Source of the DNA: Streptomyces polyasparticus
GTDB taxonomy: Bacteria > Actinomycetota > Actinomycetes > Streptomycetales > Streptomycetaceae
Direction of reading: 5' to 3'
DNA: 64,000 nucleotides
Assembly: GCF_014493765.1 (NCBI RefSeq)
Contig: NZ_JACTVJ010000003.1
Span: 1-64,000, forward strand
In this document: positions 1 to 8,038 of the stretch, in pieces
How positions within the stretch are numbered: the first letter of the stretch is position 1
Layout of the letters: the number at the start of each line of letters is the position of its first letter
Notes under the pieces: model-generated
Databases searched by the model: none
What the model was told of the DNA's origin: nothing
What the model saw: the letters and a program-made list of their open reading frames with translations, nothing else
Program-made: the position numbers and the translations under genes

Positions 1-150
1 CCGCAGGCGCCACCCACCCAGCCCGAACGGACCCGCAGGCGCCACCCACCTCGGCCCAAGCGAACCCGCACCCCCACCCGCCCCCGAGCCACCTCCCACC
101 CGGCCCCATATCGTGGACGCAACACCCGCCCACCCCCCCCAAGGACCCAG
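1..150. other. C-rich intergenic region before rsmD
   Basis: No gene is visible here. The stretch is extremely C-rich on the plus strand, and an 18-nt block beginning ccgcaggcgccac occurs twice, at about 1-18 and 33-50. The preceding gene lies outside the window. A weak purine-rich stretch (aaggacc) sits just before the rsmD ATG and could act as its ribosome binding site. Confidence 0.5.
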
Positions 151-765
151 ATGACCCGCGTGATCGCCGGCACCGCCCGCGGCCGCCGGATGGCCGTGCC
201 GCCGGGCAACACCACCCGGCCCACGTCCGACCGCGCCCGCGAGGGCCTCTTCTCGACGTGGCAGTCGCTCCTCGGCGGCTCGCTCGACGGTGAGCGCGTG
301 CTCGACCTGTACGGGGGCTCCGGAGCCGTCGGCCTCGAGGCGCTGTCCCGTGGCGCGGCTCACGCCCTGCTCGTCGAGGCCGACGCCAGGGCCGTCCGCA
401 CGATCCGCGAGAACGTGAAGACGCTCGGCCTCCCCGGCGCCGAGGTCAGGGCCGGCAAAGCCGAGCAGATCGTCGCGGGACCGGCCCCGAAGGACCCGTA
501 CGACATCGTCTTCCTCGACCCTCCGTACGCGGTCACGGACGACGATCTTCGCGAGATCCTGCTCACACTCGCCGCCCAGGGCTGGCTCGCGGACGAAGCG
601 CTCGTCACCGTGGAGCGCAGCACCAGAGGCGGCGAATTCGGCTGGCCGGACGGCTTCGAGGGACTCAGGTCCCGGCGTTACGGCGAGGGCACGTTTTGGT
701 ACGGTCGCGCCGCCTCGACCAGCGAGGACACGGATTCCCCGACCGCCGAGGAACCGTACTCATGA
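151..765 (+). CDS. rsmD: 16S rRNA (guanine(966)-N(2))-methyltransferase RsmD
   Basis: RsmD methylates N2 of G966 in 16S rRNA during assembly of the small ribosomal subunit, using S-adenosylmethionine. The 204-residue protein has the family N-terminus [14 protein letters not shown], the SAM-binding motif [11 protein letters not shown] at about residues 51-61, and the catalytic DPPY tetrad at 123-126. Length and motif spacing are normal for the family. The last about 20 residues ([15 protein letters not shown]) form a short acidic tail. The stop codon overlaps the ATG of coaD as ATGA, so the two are probably translationally coupled, an arrangement common in actinobacteria. The call is secure. 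Confidence 0.95.
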   Translation: MTRVIAGTARGRRMAVPPGNTTRPTSDRAREGLFSTWQSLLGGSLDGERVLDLYGGSGAVGLEALSRGAAHALLVEADARAVRTIRENVKTLGLPGAEVRAGKAEQIVAGPAPKDPYDIVFLDPPYAVTDDDLREILLTLAAQGWLADEALVTVERSTRGGEFGWPDGFEGLRSRRYGEGTFWYGRAASTSEDTDSPTAEEPYS

Positions 766-1283
766 CCGCCCGGTCCGGACCGGAGAGCGAGGGACACCAG
801 TTGCGCCGCGCCGTCTGTCCGGGGTCGTTCGACCCCATCACCAACGGACATCTCGACATCATCGCCCGCGCCTCCAAGCTGTACGACGTGGTGCATGTGG
901 CCGTGATGATCAACAAGTCCAAGCAGGGACTGTTCACCGTCGACGAGCGGATCGAGCTGATCCGCCAGGTCACCGCCGAGTTCGGCAACGTGGAGGTGGA
1001 GTCCTTCCACGGCCTGCTCGTCGACTTCTGCAAGCAGCGCGACATCCCGGCCATCGTGAAGGGCCTGCGCGCGGTCAGCGACTTCGACTACGAGCTCCAG
1101 ATGGCCCAGATGAACAACGGCCTCTCGGGCGTGGAGACCCTCTTCGTCCCCACGAACCCCACCTACAGCTTCCTGTCCTCCTCGCTGGTCAAGGAGGTCG
1201 CGACCTGGGGCGGCGACATCGCCCACCTCGTGCCGCCGGTGGTGCTCGAAGCCCTCACCGAGCGCCTCGCCGAGGAGCACTGA
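762..1283 (+). CDS. coaD: Phosphopantetheine adenylyltransferase CoaD
   Basis: CoaD transfers AMP from ATP to 4'-phosphopantetheine, the penultimate step of coenzyme A synthesis, in the cytoplasm. The protein shows the nucleotidyltransferase start [16 protein letters not shown], where the TNGH matches the T/HxGH ATP-binding motif, and the C-terminal SSSLVKE segment equivalent to the ISSTxIR motif. The ATG chosen at 762 overlaps the rsmD stop (ATGA) and has a GAGGA-type ribosome binding site. A TTG at 801 preceded by GAGGGA would give about 160 residues starting LRRAVCPG, closer to the usual family length, so the first 13 residues may not be translated. Function is certain; the start is not. 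Confidence 0.93.
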   Translation: MTARSGPESEGHQLRRAVCPGSFDPITNGHLDIIARASKLYDVVHVAVMINKSKQGLFTVDERIELIRQVTAEFGNVEVESFHGLLVDFCKQRDIPAIVKGLRAVSDFDYELQMAQMNNGLSGVETLFVPTNPTYSFLSSSLVKEVATWGGDIAHLVPPVVLEALTERLAEEH

Positions 1284-1390
1284 CCCGCTCCGAAAGCTGA
1301 CGGCTCGTCAGTTTGTGTCGCGGGCGCACCCCGTGGCCGTACAGTCGTGCCGTCCGTCTCCCAACCAGTTCTAGAGAGTGGCGAGCCACG

Positions 1391-2509
1391 GTGGACGTGC
1401 AGAAGAAGCTGGACGAGATCGTCGGGGCCGTCGAGGGCGCCAGATCGATGCCCATGTCGGCCTCGTGCGTGGTCAACCGCGCCGAGCTGCTCGCGATGCT
1501 CGAAGAGGTGCGCGGTGCGCTGCCCGGTTCGCTCGCCCACGCCGAGCAGGTCATCGGCGGCAGCGAGCAGCTGGTGGAGCAGGCGCGCCAGGAGGCCGAG
1601 CGGATCGTGCAGTCCGCCCAGGCCGAGCGCGGCTCGCTGATCTCGGACACCGCGATCGCCCGGCAGTCCCAGGAGGAGGCCGAGCGCATTCTCGCCGCCG
1701 CCCGCCAGGAGGCCGAGGAGATCAAGGCGGAGGCCGACGAGTACGTCGACTCCAAGCTCGCCAACTTCGAGGTCGTCCTCACCAAGACCCTCGGCTCGGT
1801 CGGCCGCGGCCGGGAGAAGCTCCTCGGTACGGGCATGGGCCTGGACGAGCAGGGCTACGAGGACCCGGACTTCACCGAGGCCCCCGAGCGCAGCCAGGAC
1901 CCGGGGACTCAGCGGCAGCGGGCCGACGAGTACGTGGACGGCAAGCTCGGCGCCTTCGAGGCGGTCCTGGCCAAGACCCTGGAGGCGGTCGGCCGCGGCC
2001 GGCAGAAGCTCCAGGGCCGGATCGCCAGCGACGACCTCGGCCGCCTGGACGCCCTGCCGCAGCAGCAGACGACGGACGCCGACTTCCTCGCGGACCTGGC
2101 GGAGCCCGAGGCCCCGCAGCAGCAGAGCCCCCAGCATCAGGCCCCGCAGGACCCGCCGGCCTTCCCGCAGCAGGAGGCCTACCAGCAGCCCGACCCGTAC
2201 GCGTACCAGCAGCAGCCGCACCAGCAGCAGGATCCGTATGCCTATCAGCAGCAGGGCTACGACCAGAGCGGCGGCTACGGGCAGAACGGCGGCGGACAGG
2301 CCGACCCGTACGGCTACCAGCAGCAGGACCCGTACGCGTACCAGCAGCAGGGCTACGACCAGAGCGGCGGCTATGGCCAGGGCAATGGCTACCCGGCGGC
2401 GGACGACCAGCAGGCCGCCGCGGCGCTCGACGAGACGAGTCTGTTCGACACCAGCATGATCAGCGTCGATCAGCTCCGTCAGTACGAGCAGGGGCGCGGC
2501 CAGAACTGA
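1391..2509 (+). CDS. AtpF/DivIVA-like coiled-coil cell-envelope protein with Gln/Tyr-rich repeat tail
   Basis: This is a 372-residue protein of the streptomycete family often labelled ATP synthase F0 subunit B-like or cell division initiation protein. Its cellular role is not established. After VDVQKKLDEIVGAVEGARSM, residues about 50-150 are highly charged and Ala/Glu-rich, typical of a long coiled coil. A 30-residue segment beginning ADEYVD is present twice (DNA 1732-1821 and 1924-2013), an internal duplication. From about residue 240 the sequence becomes low complexity, with repeats around DPYAYQQQ and GYDQSGGYGQ, ending in a conserved-looking acidic tail (TSMISVDQLRQYEQ). The GTG at 1391 is chosen because an upstream in-frame GTG would add a non-family leader. 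It sits between coaD and the DUF177-rpmF-rnc unit. Confidence 0.8.
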   Translation: MDVQKKLDEIVGAVEGARSMPMSASCVVNRAELLAMLEEVRGALPGSLAHAEQVIGGSEQLVEQARQEAERIVQSAQAERGSLISDTAIARQSQEEAERILAAARQEAEEIKAEADEYVDSKLANFEVVLTKTLGSVGRGREKLLGTGMGLDEQGYEDPDFTEAPERSQDPGTQRQRADEYVDGKLGAFEAVLAKTLEAVGRGRQKLQGRIASDDLGRLDALPQQQTTDADFLADLAEPEAPQQQSPQHQAPQDPPAFPQQEAYQQPDPYAYQQQPHQQQDPYAYQQQGYDQSGGYGQNGGGQADPYGYQQQDPYAYQQQGYDQSGGYGQGNGYPAADDQQAAAALDETSLFDTSMISVDQLRQYEQGRGQN

Positions 2510-2558
2510 GACGCGGCGATCGGGGCCGGGACGGCCCGGGACCCCGTACGGACAAGGT

Positions 2559-2587
2559 CCGAGACCCCCGTAAAACAGGGGCCTCGG
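2559..2587 (+). terminator. Stem-loop after the AtpF-like gene
   Basis: An imperfect stem (ccgag-cccc pairing with gggg-ctcgg around the loop cgtaaaaca) lies 50 bases after the AtpF-like stop codon. There is no T-run, so it may be a Rho-independent-like streptomycete terminator or only a structured spacer. Confidence 0.4.
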
Positions 2588-2595
2588 GGACCGGA

Positions 2596-2625
2596 TTGGG
2601 CCGATGGCGAAAGGTCCAGTATCCT
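2596..2625 (+). promoter_or_regulatory. Possible promoter for the DUF177-rpmF-rnc unit
   Basis: A TATCCT hexamer at 2620-2625 is preceded 18 bases upstream by TTGGGC at 2596-2601, an acceptable housekeeping sigma (HrdB-like) spacing. It lies about 75 bases before the DUF177 start and just after a stem-loop, a sensible place for a new transcription unit. The call comes from sequence resemblance only. Confidence 0.35.
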
Positions 2626-2700
2626 GGCTCTTCGGTCGCGCATACGCCCGCGATCACGGCTGCCCGCTCGAAGCGATCGGCAGCCGCCTTCTCGACTTCC

Positions 2701-3378
2701 ATGATTGTGAAAGCAGGAAAAGCCCTGAACGGCCGCCTCGACCACCGCAACCCTCTCGTGTTCGATACGCACGAGCTGGGTCGGCGTCCTGGTGCCATGC
2801 AGCGCGTTTCCCGCACTGTGGAGGCGCCCGCCAAGGACGAGATCTTCGGCATCCAGGGCGTCATCGGAGTGCCTGCCGGCGCTCCGGTGGAGCTTGAGCT
2901 CCGCCTCGAATCGGTCATGGAAGGGGTGCTTGTCACAGGCACCGCCCGTGCACGGGCCGAGGGGGAGTGCGTAAGGTGTCTGGAGCCGGTCGGGCAGCAG
3001 CTCGACACGGACTTCCAGGAGATGTTCTCGTACCCCGACGCCGATGACCGGGGCCGCAAGCACGCGGAGCCGGTCGACGACGCCGAGGAGGACGAGGAGA
3101 TCATCCCCCTCGAGGACGGACTTTTCGACCTCGAACCCGTGCTGCGTGATGCGGTGGTGCTCGCACTGCCGATGCAGCCGGTGTGCCGGGAGGACTGTGC
3201 AGGTCTTTGTTCCGAGTGTGGAATGAACCTGAACGACAACCCGGACCACCACCATGACGTCGCCGACATCCGTTGGGCGGCATTGCAGGGACTCGCCGGT
3301 TCGCTCCAGAGCGGCGAGAAGGACGAGATGAGCGGCGCCGAAGCTGAAGCGGGCGTCGACGAGAAGCAGGAGAAGTAG
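2701..3378 (+). CDS. DUF177 (YceD-like) protein upstream of rpmF
   Basis: The DUF177/YceD family is almost always encoded directly before rpmF (L32) and is linked to ribosome/23S rRNA metabolism, though its biochemical role is unsettled. This 225-residue protein carries the family core [20 protein letters not shown] near its N-terminus. It also has four conserved cysteines in CVRC and [12 protein letters not shown], and a very acidic middle ([15 protein letters not shown]). The ATG at 2701 lacks a clear Shine-Dalgarno sequence. A GTG at 2707 gives nearly the same protein. Two bases separate its stop from rpmF. The last about 30 residues are acidic and poorly conserved. Confidence 0.88.
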   Translation: MIVKAGKALNGRLDHRNPLVFDTHELGRRPGAMQRVSRTVEAPAKDEIFGIQGVIGVPAGAPVELELRLESVMEGVLVTGTARARAEGECVRCLEPVGQQLDTDFQEMFSYPDADDRGRKHAEPVDDAEEDEEIIPLEDGLFDLEPVLRDAVVLALPMQPVCREDCAGLCSECGMNLNDNPDHHHDVADIRWAALQGLAGSLQSGEKDEMSGAEAEAGVDEKQEK

Positions 3379-3380
3379 CC

Positions 3381-3554
3381 GTGGCTGTTCCGAAGCGGAA
3401 GATGTCGCGCAGCAACACGCGCCACCGCCGGTCGCAGTGGAAGGCTGCGGTCCCCACCCTGGTTTCGTGTGAGCGTTGCCAGGAGCCCAAGCTGCAGCAC
3501 ATTGCGTGCCCGTCTTGTGGCACTTACAACAAGCGCCAGGTCCTCGAGGTCTGA
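3381..3554 (+). CDS. rpmF: 50S ribosomal protein L32
   Basis: This is a 57-residue zinc-type L32 of the large ribosomal subunit. The N-terminus [20 protein letters not shown] is characteristic. Two Cys pairs (CERC and CPSC) form the zinc ribbon, so this is the C+ zinc-binding form rather than the zinc-independent paralogue that streptomycetes make under Zur control. The GTG start follows the DUF177 stop by two bases and is preceded by a purine-rich gagaagcaggagaag sequence inside the upstream gene. Cotranscription with DUF177 and rnc is likely. Confidence 0.95.
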   Translation: MAVPKRKMSRSNTRHRRSQWKAAVPTLVSCERCQEPKLQHIACPSCGTYNKRQVLEV

Positions 3555-3573
3555 GCGGCTGGTGAGAGGCACG

Positions 3574-4377
3574 ATGTCTGAACCGTCGAACAAAAAGCAG
3601 ACGGAGAACACGGCCTCGTCCCACACGCTTCTGGAAGGGCGGCTCGGCTACAAGGTCGAGTCCGCCCTTCTGGTGCGTGCACTGACCCACCGTTCCTACG
3701 CATACGAGAACGGCGGTCTGCCGACCAATGAGCGTCTGGAGTTCCTCGGGGACTCCGTGCTCGGCCTGGTCGTCACGGACACGCTGTATCGCACCCACCC
3801 CGACCTGCCCGAAGGCCAGCTGGCCAAGTTGCGGGCCGCGGTGGTCAATTCGCGTGCGCTGGCGGAGGTGGGCCGTGGGCTCGAACTCGGTTCCTTCATC
3901 CGGCTCGGCCGTGGTGAAGAGGGCACGGGCGGCCGGGACAAGGCGTCCATCCTCGCCGACACCCTTGAAGCGGTGATCGGCGCGGTCTATCTCGACCAGG
4001 GTCTCGACTCGGCCTCGGAGCTGGTGCACCGCCTCTTCGACCCGCTGATCGAGAAGTCCTCGTCACTCGGTGCCGGCCTGGACTGGAAGACCAGTCTCCA
4101 GGAGCTCACCGCGACCGAAGGGCTCGGCGTACCCGAGTACCTGGTCTCGGAGACCGGCCCCGATCATGAGAAGACCTTCACAGCTGCCGCCCGCGTCGGA
4201 GGCGTCTCGTACGGCACCGGCACCGGCCGCAGCAAGAAGGAAGCGGAGCAGCAGGCTGCGGAGTCCGCGTGGCGTGCGATTCGTGCGGCCGCGGATGAGC
4301 GGGCCAAGGCTGAGGCCTCGGCTGAGGCCACGGCCTCGGCATCTGCCTCGGCTGAGGCGGACGCTGCTACCGCGTAG
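3574..4377 (+). CDS. rnc: Ribonuclease III
   Basis: RNase III cleaves double-stranded RNA, processing rRNA precursors and some mRNAs. In Streptomyces the same enzyme is known as AbsB, a regulator of antibiotic production. The 267-residue protein has the signature [10 protein letters not shown] at residues 52-61 with its metal-binding acidic residues. A second acidic cluster is in [18 protein letters not shown]-terminal double-stranded RNA-binding domain starts near [10 protein letters not shown]. The last about 25 residues are an Ala/Ser/Glu repeat ([15 protein letters not shown]) of no known function. The ATG at 3574 has a GAGAGG ribosome binding site and lies 19 bases after rpmF. A strong terminator follows directly. 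Confidence 0.95.
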   Translation: MSEPSNKKQTENTASSHTLLEGRLGYKVESALLVRALTHRSYAYENGGLPTNERLEFLGDSVLGLVVTDTLYRTHPDLPEGQLAKLRAAVVNSRALAEVGRGLELGSFIRLGRGEEGTGGRDKASILADTLEAVIGAVYLDQGLDSASELVHRLFDPLIEKSSSLGAGLDWKTSLQELTATEGLGVPEYLVSETGPDHEKTFTAAARVGGVSYGTGTGRSKKEAEQQAAESAWRAIRAAADERAKAEASAEATASASASAEADAATA

Positions 4378-4389
4378 CGGTTTTCGGTA

Positions 4390-4437
4390 CGACGGTCCGT
4401 CGCCCCTTTCCGGGGTGACGGACCGTCGGCGTTTTTT
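4390..4437 (+). terminator. Intrinsic terminator after rnc
   Basis: A perfect 12-bp stem (cgacggtccgtc at 4390-4401 with its complement at 4417-4428) around a gcccctttccggggt loop is followed by a run of six T at 4432-4437. This is a textbook Rho-independent terminator 12 bases after the rnc stop, ending the DUF177-rpmF-rnc unit. Confidence 0.92.
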
Positions 4438-4518
4438 CTGCCGTACGTTGCGACGGGTGGCGCTTCCGGCAGATGTGCCGTGTCCGTGGGGCCTGCGCCC
4501 ACCCGTGCCGCCCTGCGG

Positions 4519-4606
4519 CACGACTGCCCGCAGGAGGGGGCACGACTGCCCGCAGGGGTGGAACGGGCTGCCCGCAAGGGCGGAATGGGCTGCCCGCAGG
4601 GGGAGT
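4519..4606 (+). repeat. Four tandem 22-nt repeats upstream of mutM
   Basis: Four imperfect copies of a 22-nt unit with the common core ctgcccgcaggg begin at 4519, 4541, 4563 and 4585. The last copy ends 14 bases before the mutM GTG and supplies the likely ribosome-binding purine stretch. The period is not a multiple of three, so the repeats are probably untranslated. Confidence 0.8.
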
Positions 4607-4620
4607 GGGAGACTTCATCT

Positions 4621-5475
4621 GTGCCTGAGTTGCCGGAAGTTGAAGTCGTACGCCGTGGTCTCGAGCGGTGGGTCAGTGGTCGGGTCGTGACGGACGTGGA
4701 GGTGCGGCACCCGCGTGCGGTGCGTCGGCATCCCGCCGGGGGAGCGGACTTCGCCGCCCGGCTCAAGGGGCATCGCATCGGGCTCGCCCAGCGGCGCGGC
4801 AAGTACCTCTGGCTGCCGCTCGCCGACGCCTCGTACTCGGTGCTCGCGCATCTCGGGATGAGCGGGCAGCTGCTCGTGCAACCGGCGGATGCTCCGGACG
4901 AGAAGCACCTCCGCATCAGGGTCGCCTTCGACGACGATCAAGGCACCGAGCTGCGCTTCGTCGACCAGCGGACCTTCGGCGGCCTCTCGCTGCACGAGAA
5001 CACCCCCGACGGGCTGCCCGACGTCATCGCGCACATCGCCCGCGACCCGCTCGACGCCGCGTTCGACGACGCGGCCTTCCACGAGGCGCTGCGCCGCAAG
5101 CGCACCACCATCAAGCGTGCGCTGCTCGACCAGTCCCTGATCAGCGGTGTCGGCAACATCTACGCCGACGAAGCGCTCTGGCGCTCGAAGCTCCACTACG
5201 AGCGCCCGACCGCGACCTTCACCCGCCCCCGTACCGCCGAACTCCTCGGCCACGTACGGGACGTGATGAACGCCGCACTGGCCGTCGGCGGCACCAGTTT
5301 CGACAGCCTCTACGTCAATGTGAACGGCGAGTCCGGCTACTTCGACCGCGCCCTCGACGCATACGGCCGCGAGGGCGAGCCCTGCCACCGCTGCGCGACC
5401 CCGATGCGCCGCCGCCCCTGGATGAACCGCTCGAGCTACTTCTGCCCGAAGTGCCAACGGCCTCCGCGTCCGTAG
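4621..5475 (+). CDS. mutM: Formamidopyrimidine-DNA glycosylase (Fpg/MutM)
   Basis: MutM excises oxidised purines such as 8-oxoguanine and formamidopyrimidines and has AP-lyase activity, the first step of base excision repair. After removal of the initiator Met the protein starts [14 protein letters not shown], with catalytic Pro1 and Glu2. It has the [11 protein letters not shown] segment, a conserved Lys in RRGKYLW, the H2TH region ([16 protein letters not shown]), and a C-terminal four-Cys zinc finger (CHRC...CPKC). At 284 residues the length is normal. The GTG at 4621 is fixed by the need for Pro-Glu at the N-terminus. Upstream tandem repeats and the rnc terminator suggest independent expression. 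Confidence 0.95.
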   Translation: MPELPEVEVVRRGLERWVSGRVVTDVEVRHPRAVRRHPAGGADFAARLKGHRIGLAQRRGKYLWLPLADASYSVLAHLGMSGQLLVQPADAPDEKHLRIRVAFDDDQGTELRFVDQRTFGGLSLHENTPDGLPDVIAHIARDPLDAAFDDAAFHEALRRKRTTIKRALLDQSLISGVGNIYADEALWRSKLHYERPTATFTRPRTAELLGHVRDVMNAALAVGGTSFDSLYVNVNGESGYFDRALDAYGREGEPCHRCATPMRRRPWMNRSSYFCPKCQRPPRP

Positions 5476-5513
5476 CCCTGTCGCGGACGGGCCGGCGGGC
5501 CTAGGATCCGCGC

Positions 5514-5888
5514 ATGCCCGTAGCTGCGGTCCTGGTGATCCTGGCGTTGATCGCCGTCCTGGTCTGCATTCCGGGAATCCGTACGGCTCCCTCGGGGCTC
5601 GTGGGGGGCTGGGCGCTGTCCGTGCTCGCCTGTGTCCCGGTTTCCTACGTATGGGGACGAGCCGCCTCGCCCTGGGGCCCGGCCAATGAGGAGCTGTATC
5701 AGGGCGCCGAGTCGAACGAGCTCTGGGTCGTCGCCCCGTACGCGGTGCCACGCTTCGCCTGGCTCGCTCTCATGGCGACCGCGGTGTGGCTCTACGGCGC
5801 CTACCGGCACACGCTGGCACAGCAGCACGAGCGATCGCCTCGCCCATGGACACGCAGCGGCGCCGGTCACGGAGACCGGCGCCGCTGA
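5514..5888 (+). CDS. Small membrane protein of unknown function
   Basis: This 124-residue protein is not recognised as a named family. It begins with a hydrophobic helix (AAVLVILALIAVLVCIPGI), has a second hydrophobic stretch (GWALSVLACVPVSYVWG), then a polar segment (PANEELYQGAESNELW) and a third hydrophobic stretch (FAWLALMATAVWLYG). This predicts three transmembrane helices with a basic C-terminal tail. The ATG follows mutM by 38 bases, so it may be cotranscribed. It runs convergent with the CAP-domain gene after it, whose stop codon lies 18 bases beyond. Codon use is like the neighbours, which supports a real gene. Confidence 0.65.
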   Translation: MPVAAVLVILALIAVLVCIPGIRTAPSGLVGGWALSVLACVPVSYVWGRAASPWGPANEELYQGAESNELWVVAPYAVPRFAWLALMATAVWLYGAYRHTLAQQHERSPRPWTRSGAGHGDRRR

Positions 5889-5906
5889 CGTACGGACGAG
5901 AAGGAT

Positions 5907-6776
5907 TCAGAACCCGAAGTCCTGCGTCCACCAAGGGCCGCCCGCGCCGAAGTGGGCGCCGACGCCGAGGGTTTCGTACTCGCAGTTGAGGATGTTGGCG
6001 CGGTGGCCCGGGCTGTCCATCCAGGAGTCCATGACGGACTGGGCGTTGGCCTGGCCGCGCGCGATGTTCTCGCCGCCGAGGTTCGCTATGCCGACCGCGT
6101 CCGCGCGGTCCCAGGGGGTGTCGCCCTCGGGGTCGGTGTGGTCGAAGAAGCCGCGGGCGGCCATGTCGGCGCTGAAGTCCGAGGCCAGCTCGGCCAGCTG
6201 GGGATCGGCCTCGACCGGCTGGCAGCCGGCCTGCGCACGCTCCTGGTTGACCAGCGCGAGCACCTGGGCCTCGGCGCCGGACTGCGTGTCCGGGGTGTCC
6301 GGGGCCGCGGACTTCTCGGGGGCCCGGGTCTTCTCCTCGGCCGGCTTCTCGGTCTTGTTCCCGCCGCCGGTCTCGTCCTTCGCGTCCTCCTCGGCGGTAC
6401 GCGAAGGAGTGGGCGACGGCTTCTCGGTCGACTTGGAGGGGCTCGCCGACGGCGCCTGGCGCTCCTCGTCCCGGCTGGCCTCGCTCGCCTGGCGCTCCGG
6501 CGTCTTGGAGCTGCCGCCCTGCGACTGCACATCGCCCGATACATCGGCGGCCTGCACCTTGTCGGTGGGCTCGTTGCCGAACCGGTAGTTCTCCGTGCCG
6601 GGCAGCACGCCCGAGGCCACGGCCACGGCGCCCAGGGCCACGGCCGCGGAGACGCCGAGGAGTCCCGTGCGTACGGGCTTCGCGGCGGCGCGCTTCCTTC
6701 GACGGTGCGATCCGCCGGTGCCAGTCGTCGCCGTGGGCTGCTGCGTATCGGCGGCGACGCGTCGGTGGCGTCCCAT
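5907..6776 (-). CDS. Secreted or membrane-anchored CAP (SCP/PR1)-domain protein
   Basis: The 289-residue protein has a basic N-terminus (RRRKRAAAKPVR) followed by a hydrophobic segment (LLGVSAAVALGAVAVASGV), acting as signal anchor or signal peptide. A long Ser/Thr/Glu/Pro linker covers about residues 65-165. A C-terminal CAP domain runs from AQVLALVNQERAQAGC to the end. The CAP hallmarks are visible: FFDHTDPEGDTPWDRA, GENIARGQ, MDSWMDSPGHRANILN and the terminal WTQDFGF. Bacterial CAP proteins are extracellular, with roles inferred in wall or stress biology but rarely proven. A GGAAGG ribosome binding site precedes the ATG. The gene is convergent with the small membrane protein and divergent from acylphosphatase. 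Confidence 0.85.
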   Translation of the reverse strand: MGRHRRVAADTQQPTATTGTGGSHRRRKRAAAKPVRTGLLGVSAAVALGAVAVASGVLPGTENYRFGNEPTDKVQAADVSGDVQSQGGSSKTPERQASEASRDEERQAPSASPSKSTEKPSPTPSRTAEEDAKDETGGGNKTEKPAEEKTRAPEKSAAPDTPDTQSGAEAQVLALVNQERAQAGCQPVEADPQLAELASDFSADMAARGFFDHTDPEGDTPWDRADAVGIANLGGENIARGQANAQSVMDSWMDSPGHRANILNCEYETLGVGAHFGAGGPWWTQDFGF

Positions 6777-6924
6777 CTCCCGGCCTTCCGTGCTTTACGA
6801 ACCAGACTCAGTCTTACGGTCGACGTGACTCACCCGAACGGGTGAGGCTCATCTTTCGCGACTGTACGCGATGACGGATGGGGGTGAAGTGCTCGATGAG
6901 GAATTGGCCGGTTAGCTTTCCCAC

Positions 6925-7206
6925 ATGAATGAGGAAGTACGCATGGTCGCCTGGGTGCGCGGGCGAGTACAGAAAGTGGGCTTTCGCTGGTTCACCAGGG
7001 CGAAAGCCCTGGAGATCGGCGGCCTGGTGGGATTCGCGCTCAATTTGGACGACGGCCGTGTGCAGGTCGTGGCGGAGGGAACCCGGTCCGGGTGCGAACA
7101 GCTTCTGGACTGGCTGCAGCGCGGCGACACTCCCGGGAGGGTCGACGGCGTGACCGAGATCTGGGACACACCGCGGGGGATCTACGAGACCTTCGCCATT
7201 CGCTGA
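6925..7206 (+). CDS. acyP: Acylphosphatase
   Basis: Acylphosphatase hydrolyses carboxyl-phosphate anhydrides such as acetyl phosphate or carbamoyl phosphate. The 93-residue protein has the phosphate-cradle motif [12 protein letters not shown] with the catalytic Arg in GFR, and the catalytic Asn in [10 protein letters not shown]. The usual VQGVGFR reads VQKVGFR here, a Gly-to-Lys change within the loop that some family members tolerate. Length is typical (90-100 residues). It is divergent from the CAP-domain gene and upstream of the smc neighbourhood, a common actinobacterial position (mutM-acyP-smc). Confidence 0.92.
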   Translation: MNEEVRMVAWVRGRVQKVGFRWFTRAKALEIGGLVGFALNLDDGRVQVVAEGTRSGCEQLLDWLQRGDTPGRVDGVTEIWDTPRGIYETFAIR

Positions 7207-7594
7207 GGGATGCGGCGCTCCGACCTGGGGGTGGGCCTCCAGCAGATGCCGGTGGCAACTGTGCGGGGCAGAAATGACCTGGTGGTTGCCAAGAACGGCA
7301 TGTCGTGCAAGGCTGCGCGATAACGAAGATCTCCACGCCCCCAGGGCCCCGAAGGAGAGCACCGCCAGAAGGTTCGAGGCGCTGTGCCCCCGGGTTTGCC
7401 CGCCAATACGGGGTGTGATCGTGTTGACCGTCAAACATTTTGGTGAGACGCTGGAAGCCCCGCGCACCCTAGCTGTTTGGCATGTGAGAACGGCAGCACG
7501 ACAAGCAGTGCCAGCCAGCCGCGGGTGCGATTTCCCTCACGACCAACGACCCACACCGCTTCGGTCGGTCACTCAGTGTGGAGGACCATCCATC
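7207..7594. other. 388-bp gap between acylphosphatase and the small coiled-coil gene
   Basis: No convincing gene is seen. The stretch has lower GC patches than its surroundings, for example gtcaaacattttggtgag. It contains the 11-nt palindrome TTGACCGTCAA at 7423-7433, which could be a -35 element or a regulator site, but no good -10 hexamer stands 16-18 bases downstream. The end of the gap carries the GGAGGA ribosome binding site of the next gene. Confidence 0.4.
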
Positions 7595-7795
7595 ATGGCA
7601 AAGGCGCTTCTCGGTTACGTCGGCGGTTCCGACCCGCGACTTCTCGCCGAGATGCGACGGCTCCAGCAGCGCGTACAGGACCTGGAATCCGAGCTCGTAC
7701 GGATCCAGGCCGAGAATGACGCGCTGACGGCTACTGCTGTCGCTTCGCACAGCGAGCTTCTCGACGTACCCCAGGCGGAGCCTGCGCTCACCTGA
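7595..7795 (+). CDS. Small conserved coiled-coil protein
   Basis: This 66-residue protein starts MAKALLGYVGGSDPRLLAEM and then runs into a leucine-zipper-like helix (RRLQQRVQDLESELVRIQAE), predicting a dimeric coiled coil. It resembles a small protein conserved next to smc in streptomycetes whose function is unknown. A strong GGAGGA ribosome binding site at 7581-7586 and the intrinsic terminator about 60 bases after the stop support a genuine single-gene unit. A structural or regulatory adaptor role is plausible, but nothing in the sequence proves it. Confidence 0.75.
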   Translation: MAKALLGYVGGSDPRLLAEMRRLQQRVQDLESELVRIQAENDALTATAVASHSELLDVPQAEPALT

Positions 7796-7857
7796 TCTTC
7801 GTCCGCTGCGGGACAAGATCAGGCTGCCCATGTCAGCCGCTTGAACAAGAAATGCAA

Positions 7858-7882
7858 GGGACGCTTCGGCGTCCCTTTTTTC
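7858..7882 (+). terminator. Intrinsic terminator upstream of smc
   Basis: The stem gggacgc with complement gcgtccc is closed by a ttcg tetraloop and followed by a run of T (7876-7881). It terminates the small coiled-coil gene about 60 bases after its stop. Confidence 0.9.
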
Positions 7883-8038
7883 TTTCGTGCGGATATGCCG
7901 CAGGCCCCCGCCGTGTCCTTACAAGTCTGATGTGCCCTGCATCTTCCCTGGCGAAACCGTGAGTTCATCCAGGGAACGCTTCGCCGCACTCGGACTTGCC
8001 TCCTGTACCGCGGCCCCCGCCCGGTAAAGTCCGTCGGC

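Noticed and set aside
1378-2700. Plus-strand frame joining the AtpF-like region to the DUF177 protein as one 666-residue protein
   Set aside because: The part before 2701 is an Arg/Gly/Pro/Ala-rich shadow of the AtpF-like gene in another frame; DUF177 homology begins only at [17 protein letters not shown].
7423-7450. Promoter with TTGACC upstream of the small coiled-coil gene
   Set aside because: The -35-like TTGACC is good but no TANNNT-type hexamer stands at 16-18 bases, so it was recorded only as a palindrome.
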